A stretch of 64,000 bases of DNA from DASYZQ01 sp035946175. Its GTDB lineage: Bacteria > Patescibacteriota > Saccharimonadia > Saccharimonadales > UBA4665. The notes beneath the pieces are model-generated. The model did not search any database. It saw nothing but the letters and a program-made list of their open reading frames with translations, and was not told the origin of the DNA. This document shows positions 33,688 through 41,549 of the stretch, piece by piece. Location of the stretch: contig DASYZQ010000014.1 in NCBI GenBank assembly GCA_035946175.1, forward strand, positions 62,001 to 126,000. Reading direction: 5' to 3'. Position 1 is the first letter of the stretch, and every line of letters begins with the position of its first letter. A program made the translations under genes and the position numbers.

Positions 33688-34954
33688 TGAATTCCTCCGC
33701 GCACATGTTCGCGGATCCCGTTCCCGGCTCAGGCTTCAGTAGCTGCTGAGCCAACCTCACGGCATCGTCATATCGCTCCAGCAAGACCATCTTAAGAAAC
33801 TCATATCGTGGATGGATTTTGCTGGTGTCCCAGGCCTCTACTTCCTCCCTGATATCTTCATCTAGCTTCCTCCTGCACCAGAACCAGTTGGCCTTCAGCA
33901 TGTACGTACCATAGCCCGGGTCTTCAGCCCCATTCTGTTCGTTATCCCTTCGCACTAGCTCAATAGCTAGACGCGCAGCATCTCTGCAGACGCGCCAGCG
34001 TGCTTCGTCAAGCAGGATCCTTGTGCAGAACAGAATGTTCTTACGAAGCGAACTTCTTGCCTCGACATTGTCTTCTGTGGCGGCAAACCAAACTCCGTAA
34101 CCGGCACGAAGGCCAAAACTCACCAATGTGTCGGCGATAGTCTGCGCTTGCCTCATGGTAAAACCCTCGTCGAGCAACTCAGCGAAATTGTCCTCCCTTT
34201 TCTTCAACTGCGCTAGTACTATGTCACGATCGTCATCAGAATCGGGTAGCACAATTCTGGCAAGTGTTGACCCAAGACACTTTGCCAACATTGCGATAAG
34301 TTCATCCGGTGACTTTGGGACAACTGCTTCGACGGCTCGGGGTACAAGGAGTCCCTGCTCATTGAGCCTGAGTAGATCTCTCAAGTCGATAGACCAGTTG
34401 AGCTTGATCTCTTGAGCGCCAGGACGTGCGAGAAGCGCTTCCGCAATTATGGCACGGAGATGTGCCTCCAACTCAGCACAATGCATATAGACCATATCTC
34501 GCGCAGCAAGAGTCTCGGTGTCTGGAAGCACAGAGATACTAGCCAACTCAACCAAGATATCCCAAGCGTATGATACTGTACTAAAGCATGCTAGAAACTG
34601 CTCCGGCGGAAGTTTTAGAGTACCCACCAAACGATTCGAGTTTCTTGGAGCTAGAAGGCTCGATCTCCCTTTAGTAAAGCGCTCTAGGACGATACTTTGG
34701 TACTTCTTCGTCGCGAGGAGTACATCCTTGGTCGGTGCGACACTTTGCCCAAGCGCGTTCGCCTGTGTGACTGTCGGCACGGGCTTGGCCGCAGCCCGAA
34801 GATCTACGTTCTCCAGAATACTTACGAGGCGCTGGGCGCGCTCCTTTTGTGATTCCTTGCCGCTCCCACTATCTGCGATTACTTGATCTATCCGCTGACT
34901 ATAGACATTTGATACTTCCAGATAGCGATCGATGATATCTACAAATCTGTCCAT
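33608..34954 (-). CDS. Unknown helical protein, first gene of the four-gene operon
   Basis: I do not recognise this protein. ATG 34954 has AGGGGGA upstream and gives 448 residues; nine further codons upstream are probably not translated. It is soluble and predicted mostly helical, with possible tetratricopeptide-like stretches (VCRDAARLAIELVRRDNEQN; ILEFFRESKEYGRL). No catalytic motif is seen. It begins an operon that continues with the two-helix membrane protein, the Gfo/Idh/MocA oxidoreductase and the PNPOx-like flavoprotein, with overlaps or gaps of at most 80 bp. A novel membrane-associated complex is an inference. Confidence 0.6.
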   Translation of the reverse strand: MDRFVDIIDRYLEVSNVYSQRIDQVIADSGSGKESQKERAQRLVSILENVDLRAAAKPVPTVTQANALGQSVAPTKDVLLATKKYQSIVLERFTKGRSSLLAPRNSNRLVGTLKLPPEQFLACFSTVSYAWDILVELASISVLPDTETLAARDMVYMHCAELEAHLRAIIAEALLARPGAQEIKLNWSIDLRDLLRLNEQGLLVPRAVEAVVPKSPDELIAMLAKCLGSTLARIVLPDSDDDRDIVLAQLKKREDNFAELLDEGFTMRQAQTIADTLVSFGLRAGYGVWFAATEDNVEARSSLRKNILFCTRILLDEARWRVCRDAARLAIELVRRDNEQNGAEDPGYGTYMLKANWFWCRRKLDEDIREEVEAWDTSKIHPRYEFLKMVLLERYDDAVRLAQQLLKPEPGTGSANMCAEEFNEWPILEFFRESKEYGRLGITAAVRT

Positions 34955-34981
34955 CTTTCCCCCTAAGCTGCTGAACTGCAT

Positions 34982-35570
34982 CCAGATAGGGCGGACCTTC
35001 TCCTACCTGAATGCTTAGGTGCGCTATTGCTCCGACCTGGTAGCCCGACGAAGCTCTTCAATCATCGGTGCACTGCGCACGTACAAGTGAAGATCCCGCT
35101 CCGAGCATTCGTGCGCCAGAACCTCCATCGTTCTTTCATTTCGATATTCGAGTGCGGTATTACCGGCGATATCGAAATACAGATCAACTGGATTTCGAGG
35201 CTCATCACTGATTCCCAGCAAAGTGCGTTGGCGTTGATTGTAATAGAGCCAACTAGTTAGTACGTGATTTACATTGGAAGGAATCCGGTCTCGAAGCTCT
35301 ACGTAGATGGACGCAAGATCACCGGGCAGGAACTCCGAGAGCCCTTTGACGTGCTCATGGGAGCCTACGAGGTCTGGTACCGGCGAGGGCAGGAACCAAC
35401 TCAGGAGGATACGTATTACCGACGAGCGGCACCCACAGTCAGTCCCAGGGCTGTACAGGGCCAGACAGACAGCAGGGGCACCCTCCTTGCGGAGGCTGCC
35501 CCTGACCGGGAGACCTTGATTGACTCGCTTGTCCTGACCTTGGAGGGCACAGGTTCGAGTAAGACTGTCA
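34982..35570. other. Island margin without a confident gene
   Basis: Between the operon and tRNA-Ile2 I see no secure gene. A leftward frame at 35221-35024 (TTG start, 65 codons) and a rightward frame at 35264-35614 (GTG start) read plausibly in part, but the second one runs into the tRNA gene and ends there. A strong hairpin CAGGGGCA...TGCCCCTG, with inner CCTCC/GGAGG arms (35473-35504), lies between. It could be a terminator without T-tract or an attachment-site structure. Both frames may be remnants of genes at an integration margin. Confidence 0.45.
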
Positions 35571-35646
35571 TGGTGGGGATGGCAGGATTCGAACCTGCGA
35601 CCAAGCGGTTATGAGCCGCCTGCTCTAACCACTGAGCTACATCCCC
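35571..35646 (-). tRNA. tRNA-Ile2 (anticodon CAT), CCA encoded
   Basis: Reverse strand reads GGGGATG...CATCCCC acceptor arms, discriminator A and encoded CCA, 76 nt. The anticodon loop is CTCATAA. The body from TAGCTCAGTGGTTAGAGCAGGC through CTTGGTCGC matches the tRNA-Ile2 pattern of E. coli (anticodon CAU, changed to lysidine-AU by TilS) rather than Met. The tilS gene is 12 kb to the right. Its 3' end faces the accessory island to the left, the usual orientation for integration into a tRNA gene. Confidence 0.85.
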
Positions 35647-35721
35647 ATGTCAGGTGGCAGTTGGTAACAGAGATGAGTATAGCAGATTTCGCTGAAAGCG
35701 TTATATACTTCACATTGAGTC

Positions 35722-36195
35722 ATGCCGACAAACATTCAAGAAAACATACAACGCTATCGTCATGGGGTCAATGCATTCATTGGGCAGCTTAGTGATATCC
35801 GACTGATCGGAGTACTAGTTTTTCTGGGTATTGCCCTGCTCATAAGCTGGAGCTGCGTTAAGGCGATTAATACGAACTATGGGTTGCAGAAACAAATTGC
35901 CCTCTTACAGCAGCAGAACGATGTGCAGCAATTAAGTGATAGTGATCTTGCCTTGCAAAATGAATACTACAACACCAACCAATACCTAGAGCTGCAAGCT
36001 CGCCAGAATTTTGGGCTCGGCGCCCCAGGAGAAACGGAATTCATTATCCCAAAACAGGTAGCGTTAGCACACACGGTAAATCTGCCCAGTGGACAGACAC
36101 CGGCAGCGAAAGTGGCACAGAAGGCCTCAACGTATCAGCGGAACTTCCAGGCTTGGATGGATTTCCTCCTGCACCGTCAGCCAGTTTCAGATTGA
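35722..36195 (+). CDS. FtsB/DivIC-like septum-formation protein
   Basis: This 157-residue protein has an N-terminal cytoplasmic stretch, one membrane helix (about 28-48) and a coiled coil (about 50-75, LQKQIALLQQQNDVQQL). Then comes YLELQARQNFGLGAPGETEFI, matching the conserved ARQxFGxxxPGE-like segment of FtsB/DivIC. These bitopic proteins bind FtsL and FtsQ/DivIB at the division septum. It lies between tRNA-Ile2 and tRNA-fMet, in core DNA between the two accessory segments. Confidence 0.85.
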   Translation: MPTNIQENIQRYRHGVNAFIGQLSDIRLIGVLVFLGIALLISWSCVKAINTNYGLQKQIALLQQQNDVQQLSDSDLALQNEYYNTNQYLELQARQNFGLGAPGETEFIIPKQVALAHTVNLPSGQTPAAKVAQKASTYQRNFQAWMDFLLHRQPVSD

Positions 36196-36250
36196 CGGAG
36201 GTGGGGCGTATCTGTTAAAATTGTGTATAACAAAAGCTTAAGTTTCCATG

Positions 36251-37162
36251 TTATAGCGGGGTGGAGCAGCGGCAGCTCGCGTGGCTCATAACCACGAGGT
36301 CGCAGGTTCGAGTCCTGCCCCCGCAACCAATTCGACCAGATACAGAACTGATGTAACTTTGTACAAACCCAGAACCTTGACGGCTATTTGACGGCAGTCC
36401 TGACGGCAACGTCCGTCGTGTCGGCCACTCACTATCGTCCTTGAACAACCTTTCGACTTTGGCAAGAGCTTCTGTCCGTGTCTCCATGTCGTCGTGCTGA
36501 TAAATCTCCTGCGTGATGGATATGTGCGAGTGGCCGAGGATTAGTTGTGCATCTCGCGCTGGCACACCTTGTGCTTTCAAGAAAGTCGCGGCCGTATGCC
36601 GTATGTGGTGAATCTTTATTATCCGGATGTCGCGCTGCGTGCAGATCCGCTTGAACGAGCGTTCTAAGTTGCGTGGCTCTATGGGACGACCGCTGTTTGT
36701 TGTAAAGACAAGACCTGAATCGACCCAGACCGCATCCTCCGCAACCTGGTACTGCCGTTGTCGCTCTCGCTGCGCGGTTAACACTATTCGTGCCATCGCC
36801 AGCACCGGTAAGTCGCGCTGCCCAGCCTTCGTTTTGACGGGCCCCTGGTAGAGCGTCTTGCCCACTCGTCCAAGCTGCTGCCGGATGTACAGCAACCCGC
36901 GCTCGAAGTCAACATCACGCCAGCGTAGCCCGAGCACCTCTCCCCGGCGCATGCCGTACAGGACCAGCAGCGCAAAGGCAGGGTAGAGCGGGTCATCCTT
37001 GGCAGCGTCCAGGAATTCCTTGGCCTCTTGGGCGGACCAGGGGAGGACCGTGGCAGGCTGCCACTGCGGCAGCTCCACAAGGCGGGCCACGTTCCGCATT
37101 ACTAACTCTTCGCGGAGCGCCCGAGACAGTGCTGCACTGAGCGTGCCGCGTATGATCTGCAT
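36251..37162 (-). CDS. Tyrosine recombinase (integrase), probably N-terminally truncated
   Basis: The 303-residue frame has the catalytic residues: Arg in YGMRRGEVLGLRW, His-x-x-Arg in HHIRHTAATFL, the second His in LGHSHISITQ and Tyr in IYQHDD. Upstream of ATG 37162 the same frame continues GHSARK, then meets a stop, so the arm-binding domain and part of the core-binding domain are missing. Family members are about 370-400 residues. The last 25 residues are read through the initiator tRNA. It could be a decayed phage or element integrase, possibly inactive in trans. Confidence 0.85.
   Translation of the reverse strand: MQIIRGTLSAALSRALREELVMRNVARLVELPQWQPATVLPWSAQEAKEFLDAAKDDPLYPAFALLVLYGMRRGEVLGLRWRDVDFERGLLYIRQQLGRVGKTLYQGPVKTKAGQRDLPVLAMARIVLTAQRERQRQYQVAEDAVWVDSGLVFTTNSGRPIEPRNLERSFKRICTQRDIRIIKIHHIRHTAATFLKAQGVPARDAQLILGHSHISITQEIYQHDDMETRTEALAKVERLFKDDSEWPTRRTLPSGLPSNSRQGSGFVQSYISSVSGRIGCGGRTRTCDLVVMSHASCRCSTPL
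36255..36329 (+). tRNA. Initiator tRNA-fMet (anticodon CAT), CCA encoded
   Basis: Folds as a 75-nt tRNA with loop CTCATAA, D-stem GAGC/GCTC (the A11-T24 pair of bacterial initiators) and A1 facing A72, so the acceptor lacks the first pair as initiators do. The body is close to the E. coli initiator (GCGGGGTGGAGCAG; CCCCCGCAACCA). The anticodon stem has G30-C40 and G31-C39 but U29-A41, not the third G-C pair. The integrase frame on the opposite strand overlaps it completely, as is normal at an integration site. Confidence 0.9.
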
Positions 37163-37239
37163 CTTCCGCGCAGAGTGCCCCTCACCGTGAGCAGGTCAAG
37201 AAGTTCTTCGACAACAAACGGCGGTAGGCATCGTACGGA

Positions 37240-37839
37240 TTATGCCAAGCCGTAGGTCCGCAGCACTTCGTACCAGTGTTGGCAGATGGCAAGTTCATCT
37301 TTCCAGTGATCTCTTGAGAAGCGGAAGTTTACAAAGTATGTATCCCTGAGCCCCGCTTTACGTTCGATGTCGTCTTGTTCTTGTACCGGGAGCAGCACTG
37401 TTTCGTTGCCAGTCTGGACATACGTACCCATGGCAGTTACCGCGGTCTTAGGGTATCCGAATAACTCCCCGGTAGTTGTTACATCGTCGGCCGCAGCTTG
37501 CTCGTATTTGTCCAGCAACCCAGGTTGCAGGGCTACCAGCGCATCAGTGGCATGTTCGTCATGGCGCAGCCGGTAGTGGAGGCCGAGAGAGCGTAAGAAC
37601 GAGCCGACCGCAGCGGGATCATCGAATGCCGTGTGACGTCCATTCGCTGTTGTTTCCCGGTGACCTGAGCTGGCCTCTGCCAACGGCTTCAACCCTGCCA
37701 GCACCAAGAAGATTGGTTGCTTCTCCGCCAGCAGTGCCCCATCCTGTGTACCAACGAAGTATGGGCTCGCTAACAGCAACCGTGCTTGCTCAGCTAGTTT
37801 CTTGTCCTTGGTTGGTGGTTGGCGGGGGGTACGAGCCAT
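37240..37839 (-). CDS. Unknown 199-residue protein in the integrase segment
   Basis: I do not recognise this protein. It starts MARTPRQPPTKDKKLAEQAR and has no signal or membrane helix. The middle part contains LFGYPKTAVTAMGTYVQTG and the end KDELAICQHWYEVLRTYGLA. The length and basic start would suit a small DNA-associated or regulatory protein. It lies 77 bp upstream of the integrase on the same strand and is probably part of the integrated segment. The ribosome site is weak. Confidence 0.5.
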   Translation of the reverse strand: MARTPRQPPTKDKKLAEQARLLLASPYFVGTQDGALLAEKQPIFLVLAGLKPLAEASSGHRETTANGRHTAFDDPAAVGSFLRSLGLHYRLRHDEHATDALVALQPGLLDKYEQAAADDVTTTGELFGYPKTAVTAMGTYVQTGNETVLLPVQEQDDIERKAGLRDTYFVNFRFSRDHWKDELAICQHWYEVLRTYGLA

Positions 37840-37943
37840 AGAGTTATTAACCTGCCAGGCAGTATGACAGGAAAGAGAGACAAGAGCAATACAACGGGGG
37901 CGTACAACTCTAGGAGGAACCGCCCGTGAGGCTCATGCTCTCT

Positions 37944-38820
37944 TTATGGCATGGTGATCCCGGCCGAGTTAGTGCCCTGACATGGGTAGTCGAGGAGGGC
38001 GTGCTTAATCTGAGATGCTGATTCATTGAATGTAAGAGTGCCAGTCTCAAACCATGATCGGCTAAACAACTGGTCCACGTCCCAGGTACCGCGTATCTCT
38101 TGATTGATGGCGCTCTGCGCAGGATGCCAGGTTGCACCTGAAGAGCCGTCCTGCACGAGGCATGCTTGCGATGTAGGCGAGCCTGGGGAGCTGTCTCCGA
38201 TCCCTCGGATAGCGCCGAACTTCACCACTGTGTCTGCGGCAGATGTATTGACACCATAAACCACCATGGCATCGTCCGCCATGTTGCTCGTTGACCCTGC
38301 GGCTATCCCCAAATTATCTATGCTCAATTTCCCAAGAGGAGTCGTATAGTTGCCGGTGCATCCCAGGTCGAGTACATAACTACCTGGGACTATGGCTGAA
38401 TAAGTAATAGTTCCCCAAACAGCACCACTGTTGTATACCAAGTTGTATTGGAGTGGGTACACCTCGTACTGATTACCGCCTCCGGCATCTATGTCTATGC
38501 AGGTGACGCCGAGCTGCTTGCTGGGGGTACCGTAATTATTATTATCCGCACCCGGGAAGTCTTTATATGGAGCATAGATTTTGACTACAAGCTCAAAGCC
38601 CTTCAGCGATGGAGTCATCGCGAGGTGCCAGACGGTTATATTCCCATCACGAACGGTCGCTGAGACCGTACCCCTTCCGCTGACCGTTTGGAAGCTTGGT
38701 GTGATATTGAACTTAGTCGAGGCAGTGGCGGGCGCAGCATTAGTGGTGCTGCCGGCGTCGTTGGAACTGTTGCCGCTCCCGCCGCTACTACCTCTTGCCC
38801 CCGAAACCAAGCATATTTGG
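37944..38820 (-). pseudogene. 5'-truncated secreted-protein gene
   Basis: The frame continues right to a TTG at 38855, but its first 14 or so codons lie inside repeat R1, so they are not native. From about 38820 leftward the product is a Ser/Gly/Asn-rich linker (GARGSSGGSGNSSNDAGSTT) followed by a beta-rich domain ending near QCQGTNSAG. Two features typical of surface proteins, the low-complexity linker and the lack of charged clusters, are present, but the signal peptide that should precede them is gone. It is best read as a gene cut by insertion of the first module. Two cysteine-containing motifs remain. Confidence 0.6.
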
Positions 38821-38905
38821 CCTCTGTCACTAAGGCAGAGGCTTTGTTTTACCAAATTTTCTAAGAAGTTATTTGGTTCCAGTCCTGCTAGGGCTATAAG
38901 CTATG
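38821..38905. repeat. Module repeat R1 (85 bp)
   Basis: First of two 85-bp copies (see R2 at 40822-40906). It starts with a CCTCTG...CAGAGG hairpin and a T-rich stretch, then CTAAGAAGTT, TTGGTTCCAGTCCTG, and ends TAGG...GCTATG. The last codons of the VIT gene and the false start of the truncated gene lie inside it. The GGTTC[C/G]AGTCCTGC part resembles the T-arm of the initiator tRNA (13 of 14 bases). Confidence 0.75.
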
Positions 38906-39601
38906 CCCAACTAAGTGTCCTATGAATGCCGTAATAGCCATTGCCGCTCCACCACCAAAGAAAACTCTAGCAGCTGCACGCACTCTATGGCCACCGCCAA
39001 TAAAGGCACCAATAGCTCCCGATATTGCTAGGGCTAATAATGAGAAGATAACAATAACCCATGCCCCCATGCTCTTACTTGAAACCAGAGCTCCTATGAT
39101 TGGCACAGTCCCACCAATTGAAAACGAAACGGCAGAAGCTAATGCCGCTTGTGCTGGATTAGCTAAAGCCTCTACGTCGATACCCAGCTCATCTCTTAAA
39201 TGTGCTGCTTTTGCGTCATGTTCATGGAGCTGCTTAGCTACTTTGTTAGCTAATTCTGGTTCAAGACCTCTATGAACGTAAATATGAGCAAGTTCGGCTA
39301 ACTCTTGATCAGGATTTGATTCTAATGAGCGTTGTTCAATAGCCATATCTGCCTGCTCTGAGTCCTTTTGAGAACTGACCGAAACGTACTCACCCATGGC
39401 CATCGATAAAGCACCTGCAGACAATGCCGCAAAGCCTGCGATTAAAATGGTGGAGCGACTGGCGTTAGCAGCTAGAACACCGAGCATAATACTGGCCGTA
39501 GAGACAACCCCATCATTAACCCCTAGTACGGCAGCTCTCAACCAGTTCATTCGCTGAGATTTATGCTTTTCTTGAGGATGGGGGCTTACGATTTCGCTCA
39601 C
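38894..39601 (-). CDS. VIT1/CCC1-family metal transporter
   Basis: GTG 39601 (MSEIVSPHPQEKHK) gives 235 residues; a TTG nine codons upstream is less likely, and TATAAT lies seven bases before the GTG, hinting at a leaderless message. The first helix region has LRAAVLGVNDGVVSTASIMLG, then GEYVSVSSQ, a cytoplasmic loop with EL(A)ELAHIYVHRGLE, and three C-terminal helices with GGTVPIIGAL. VIT1/CCC1 proteins move Fe2+ or Mn2+. The gene ends in repeat R1 and lies next to a calcium-exchanger gene in the same module. Confidence 0.9.
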   Translation of the reverse strand: MSEIVSPHPQEKHKSQRMNWLRAAVLGVNDGVVSTASIMLGVLAANASRSTILIAGFAALSAGALSMAMGEYVSVSSQKDSEQADMAIEQRSLESNPDQELAELAHIYVHRGLEPELANKVAKQLHEHDAKAAHLRDELGIDVEALANPAQAALASAVSFSIGGTVPIIGALVSSKSMGAWVIVIFSLLALAISGAIGAFIGGGHRVRAAARVFFGGGAAMAITAFIGHLVGHSL

Positions 39602-39628
39602 ACTGCTATTATAGCCGCTTACACACAA

Positions 39629-40691
39629 CTAGTGTATCGCCGTAAGGAACGCTATGCCTGTCACATAAAGCAGAACTACAAATATTGAATCTATACCCAG
39701 ACGCAAATAGACTCGCCTTGGCCGAACGATAAGACCGATTGCATATATAGTTGTGAGCAACGCCCCAAGCGCCGCAAACCATATATCACTACTCGATGCA
39801 TTTTTAAGGACAGCATTACCAGTTATCAGATCACAAATTACAAAGAGAGCAGGCAAGAAAGCATTACCGCCGAAAACATCACTTATGGCCAAGTTGTAGT
39901 CACCTAGTTTAATAGAGGCTATACCCGTACTTATGTTCGGCAGCGCCCCAGCAAGGGCTATAAAGGTAGCTGCGAATAGGCCACTATTAATGTTATAAGC
40001 GCTAGCAATTTCGTTACCGGTTGTAGCTAATCCATAACCTGAAATAAGCGTAGCAGCACTAGCTATTGCTAAAATTCCAAATACTTTGGTCATAGCGGCC
40101 ACCTTAAGGGTAGGATGATTTACGACTACCTGTCGTTCACTATGTTTACGACCTGGCGTGGCATCAAGGGCTTCAGCTTTCCAAGGTAAGCCTTTTCTGG
40201 CTTGAAAGACCATCCATAGGCCAATCAACCAAAGCCCAACAATGAGAACTGAAGTCAAACTAATTGCAGTATGCGGTATTACTACAGGAGTCTTAATGGC
40301 CATTAGTGAAGCTACAGTCACCAAGACAACAAAACATGCTTCTAGCACTAGCGTTAACGATGCCGCTGAAAAAGTTAAGGTTCGTTTAGTTCCTGTCTTC
40401 AAAGTCAAAAATGGCTAGTACAACAGTCTGGATTGCAATTCCACCAAGGAGTGTTCCGATGATTATGTCGTAGTGTTTCTGCAATGCTGCCGTAACAACT
40501 ACAGCGATTTCTGGAAGACTGGTGACTATTCCAAGAATCAATAACCCACCAAAGGCGCTCCCAAGTCGGTAGCGAGCATCAATAGCATCGGTTGTGCGGG
40601 TTAGCCATACCCCAGCAGACCATGTTATTAGTTCGAAGAGAATGAATTCCAGTATAAGGCTCAGATGGGACATCAACTTCAATGATAGCAA
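39629..40691 (-). pseudogene. CaCA-family cation exchanger, split by a frameshift
   Basis: Two frames make one CaCA protein of about 355 residues. The N-terminal part (40691 to 40386, 101 residues) has the first alpha repeat, GIVTSLPEIAVVVTAAL with GTLLGGIAIQTVVLAIFDF. The second part (40408 to 39629, TTG start, 259 residues) has TFSAASLTLVLEACFVV and the second alpha repeat LAGALPNISTGIASIKLGDY with GGNAFLPALFVI. The join near 40386-40408 lies where related proteins are continuous, and neither part would work alone. A sequencing error, a real decay or a rare overlap translation are the options. Confidence 0.75.
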
Positions 40692-40780
40692 ATCACAAGG
40701 ATTCTAGTACCCTGCGGTAGAGTAATGAGCTGCTCCACCTTTAGAAGGTTGAATCCAGCGAGATAACCCCGCAAGAATAT

Positions 40781-40803
40781 GGTTCCAATTCGAATGTACT
40801 TGG
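40781..40803. repeat. Short module repeat R3
   Basis: A 23-bp sequence starting GGTTCCAATTCGAATGTACT that recurs at 41550-41572 with one mismatch (R4). It lies 18 bp before R2. Its CCAATTCGA is the same nine bases found at the CCA end of the initiator tRNA plus the following flank (36327-36335). Confidence 0.7.
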
Positions 40804-40821
40804 GCAACCATAGCATTATCA

Positions 40822-40906
40822 CCTCTGTTACTACGATAGAGGTTTTTTGTAAGCTAAAATCTCCTAAGAAGTTGATTGGTTCCAGTCCTGTTAGGTGTTT
40901 GCTATG
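40822..40906. repeat. Module repeat R2 (85 bp)
   Basis: Second copy of R1: CCTCTG...ATAGAGG hairpin, T-run, CTAAGAAGTT, ATTGGTTCCAGTCCTG, TAGG...GCTATG. It precedes the alpha/beta hydrolase gene by 10 bp and may also carry its promoter (TATGAT near the end). Confidence 0.75.
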
Positions 40907-40916
40907 ATTAGTCTTA

Positions 40917-41471
40917 ATGAAGCGAGCGGTCATTATCCATTGTTGGGGCGGAAGCAGTAACTATGCTTGGTATCCATGGCTTAAGGGTGAATTAGAAAAG
41001 CAAGGTTACCAGGTATATGTTCCTGACATGCCGAACACGGATGGCCCAAAGCTTATAGAATGGTTACCAAAACTGGAGGAAGTAATTGGTGAACCCGATG
41101 ATGAGCTCCTTCTTGTGGGCCATTCACTCGGTACAGTTACCATCATGCGGTACCTTGAATCATTGTCAACTGAGCAACGTATTCGAAAAGTCATTTTCGT
41201 TGCTGGCTTCACAGATCAACTCGGTTTTAGTGAACTGGAGAATTTCTTTGAAACTCGCTTGGACTTTGCAAGTATAAAATCTAAGGCAAAAGGGGGCTTT
41301 GTAATAATACAGTCGGACGATGATCCTTTCGTATCGGAACAATATGGTACAAGGTTGAAAGAAGAGCTCGATGCAAAATTAGTCATCAAACATGCAGCAA
41401 AACATATGTCGGGCGCAGTAGACGGCGAAGGGGCCTGTACTGAGCTACCTGAAGTAATTCAAAATCTATAG
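40917..41471 (+). CDS. Alpha/beta hydrolase (RBBP9/YdeN family)
   Basis: This 184-residue protein starts RAVIIHCWGGSSNYAWYPWL, has the nucleophile elbow GHSLG (Ser near 71), the acid in QSDDDPFVS (near 134) and the base in AKHMSG (near 163). Members are small hydrolases of unknown natural substrate. The gene lies in a module bounded by R2/R3 on the left and R4 on the right; its strand is opposite to the VIT/CaCA module. The start lies 10 bp after R2. Confidence 0.85.
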   Translation: MKRAVIIHCWGGSSNYAWYPWLKGELEKQGYQVYVPDMPNTDGPKLIEWLPKLEEVIGEPDDELLLVGHSLGTVTIMRYLESLSTEQRIRKVIFVAGFTDQLGFSELENFFETRLDFASIKSKAKGGFVIIQSDDDPFVSEQYGTRLKEELDAKLVIKHAAKHMSGAVDGEGACTELPEVIQNL

Positions 41472-41549
41472 TTCTAGTGCTATGCCTAGAGTAGGCCAAC
41501 AAATGCTTATCGCTGGTGGGTTTCTTCCACCTCAACTCTGATAGGAGTA

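Noticed and set aside
35024..35221. Leftward 65-codon frame (TTG start) as a real gene
   Set aside because: No ribosome site, start uncertain and only partly protein-like. Mentioned as a possible remnant only.
40679..40933. Leftward 84-residue frame over R3 and R2
   Set aside because: It is made mostly of repeat sequence and has no family-like character.
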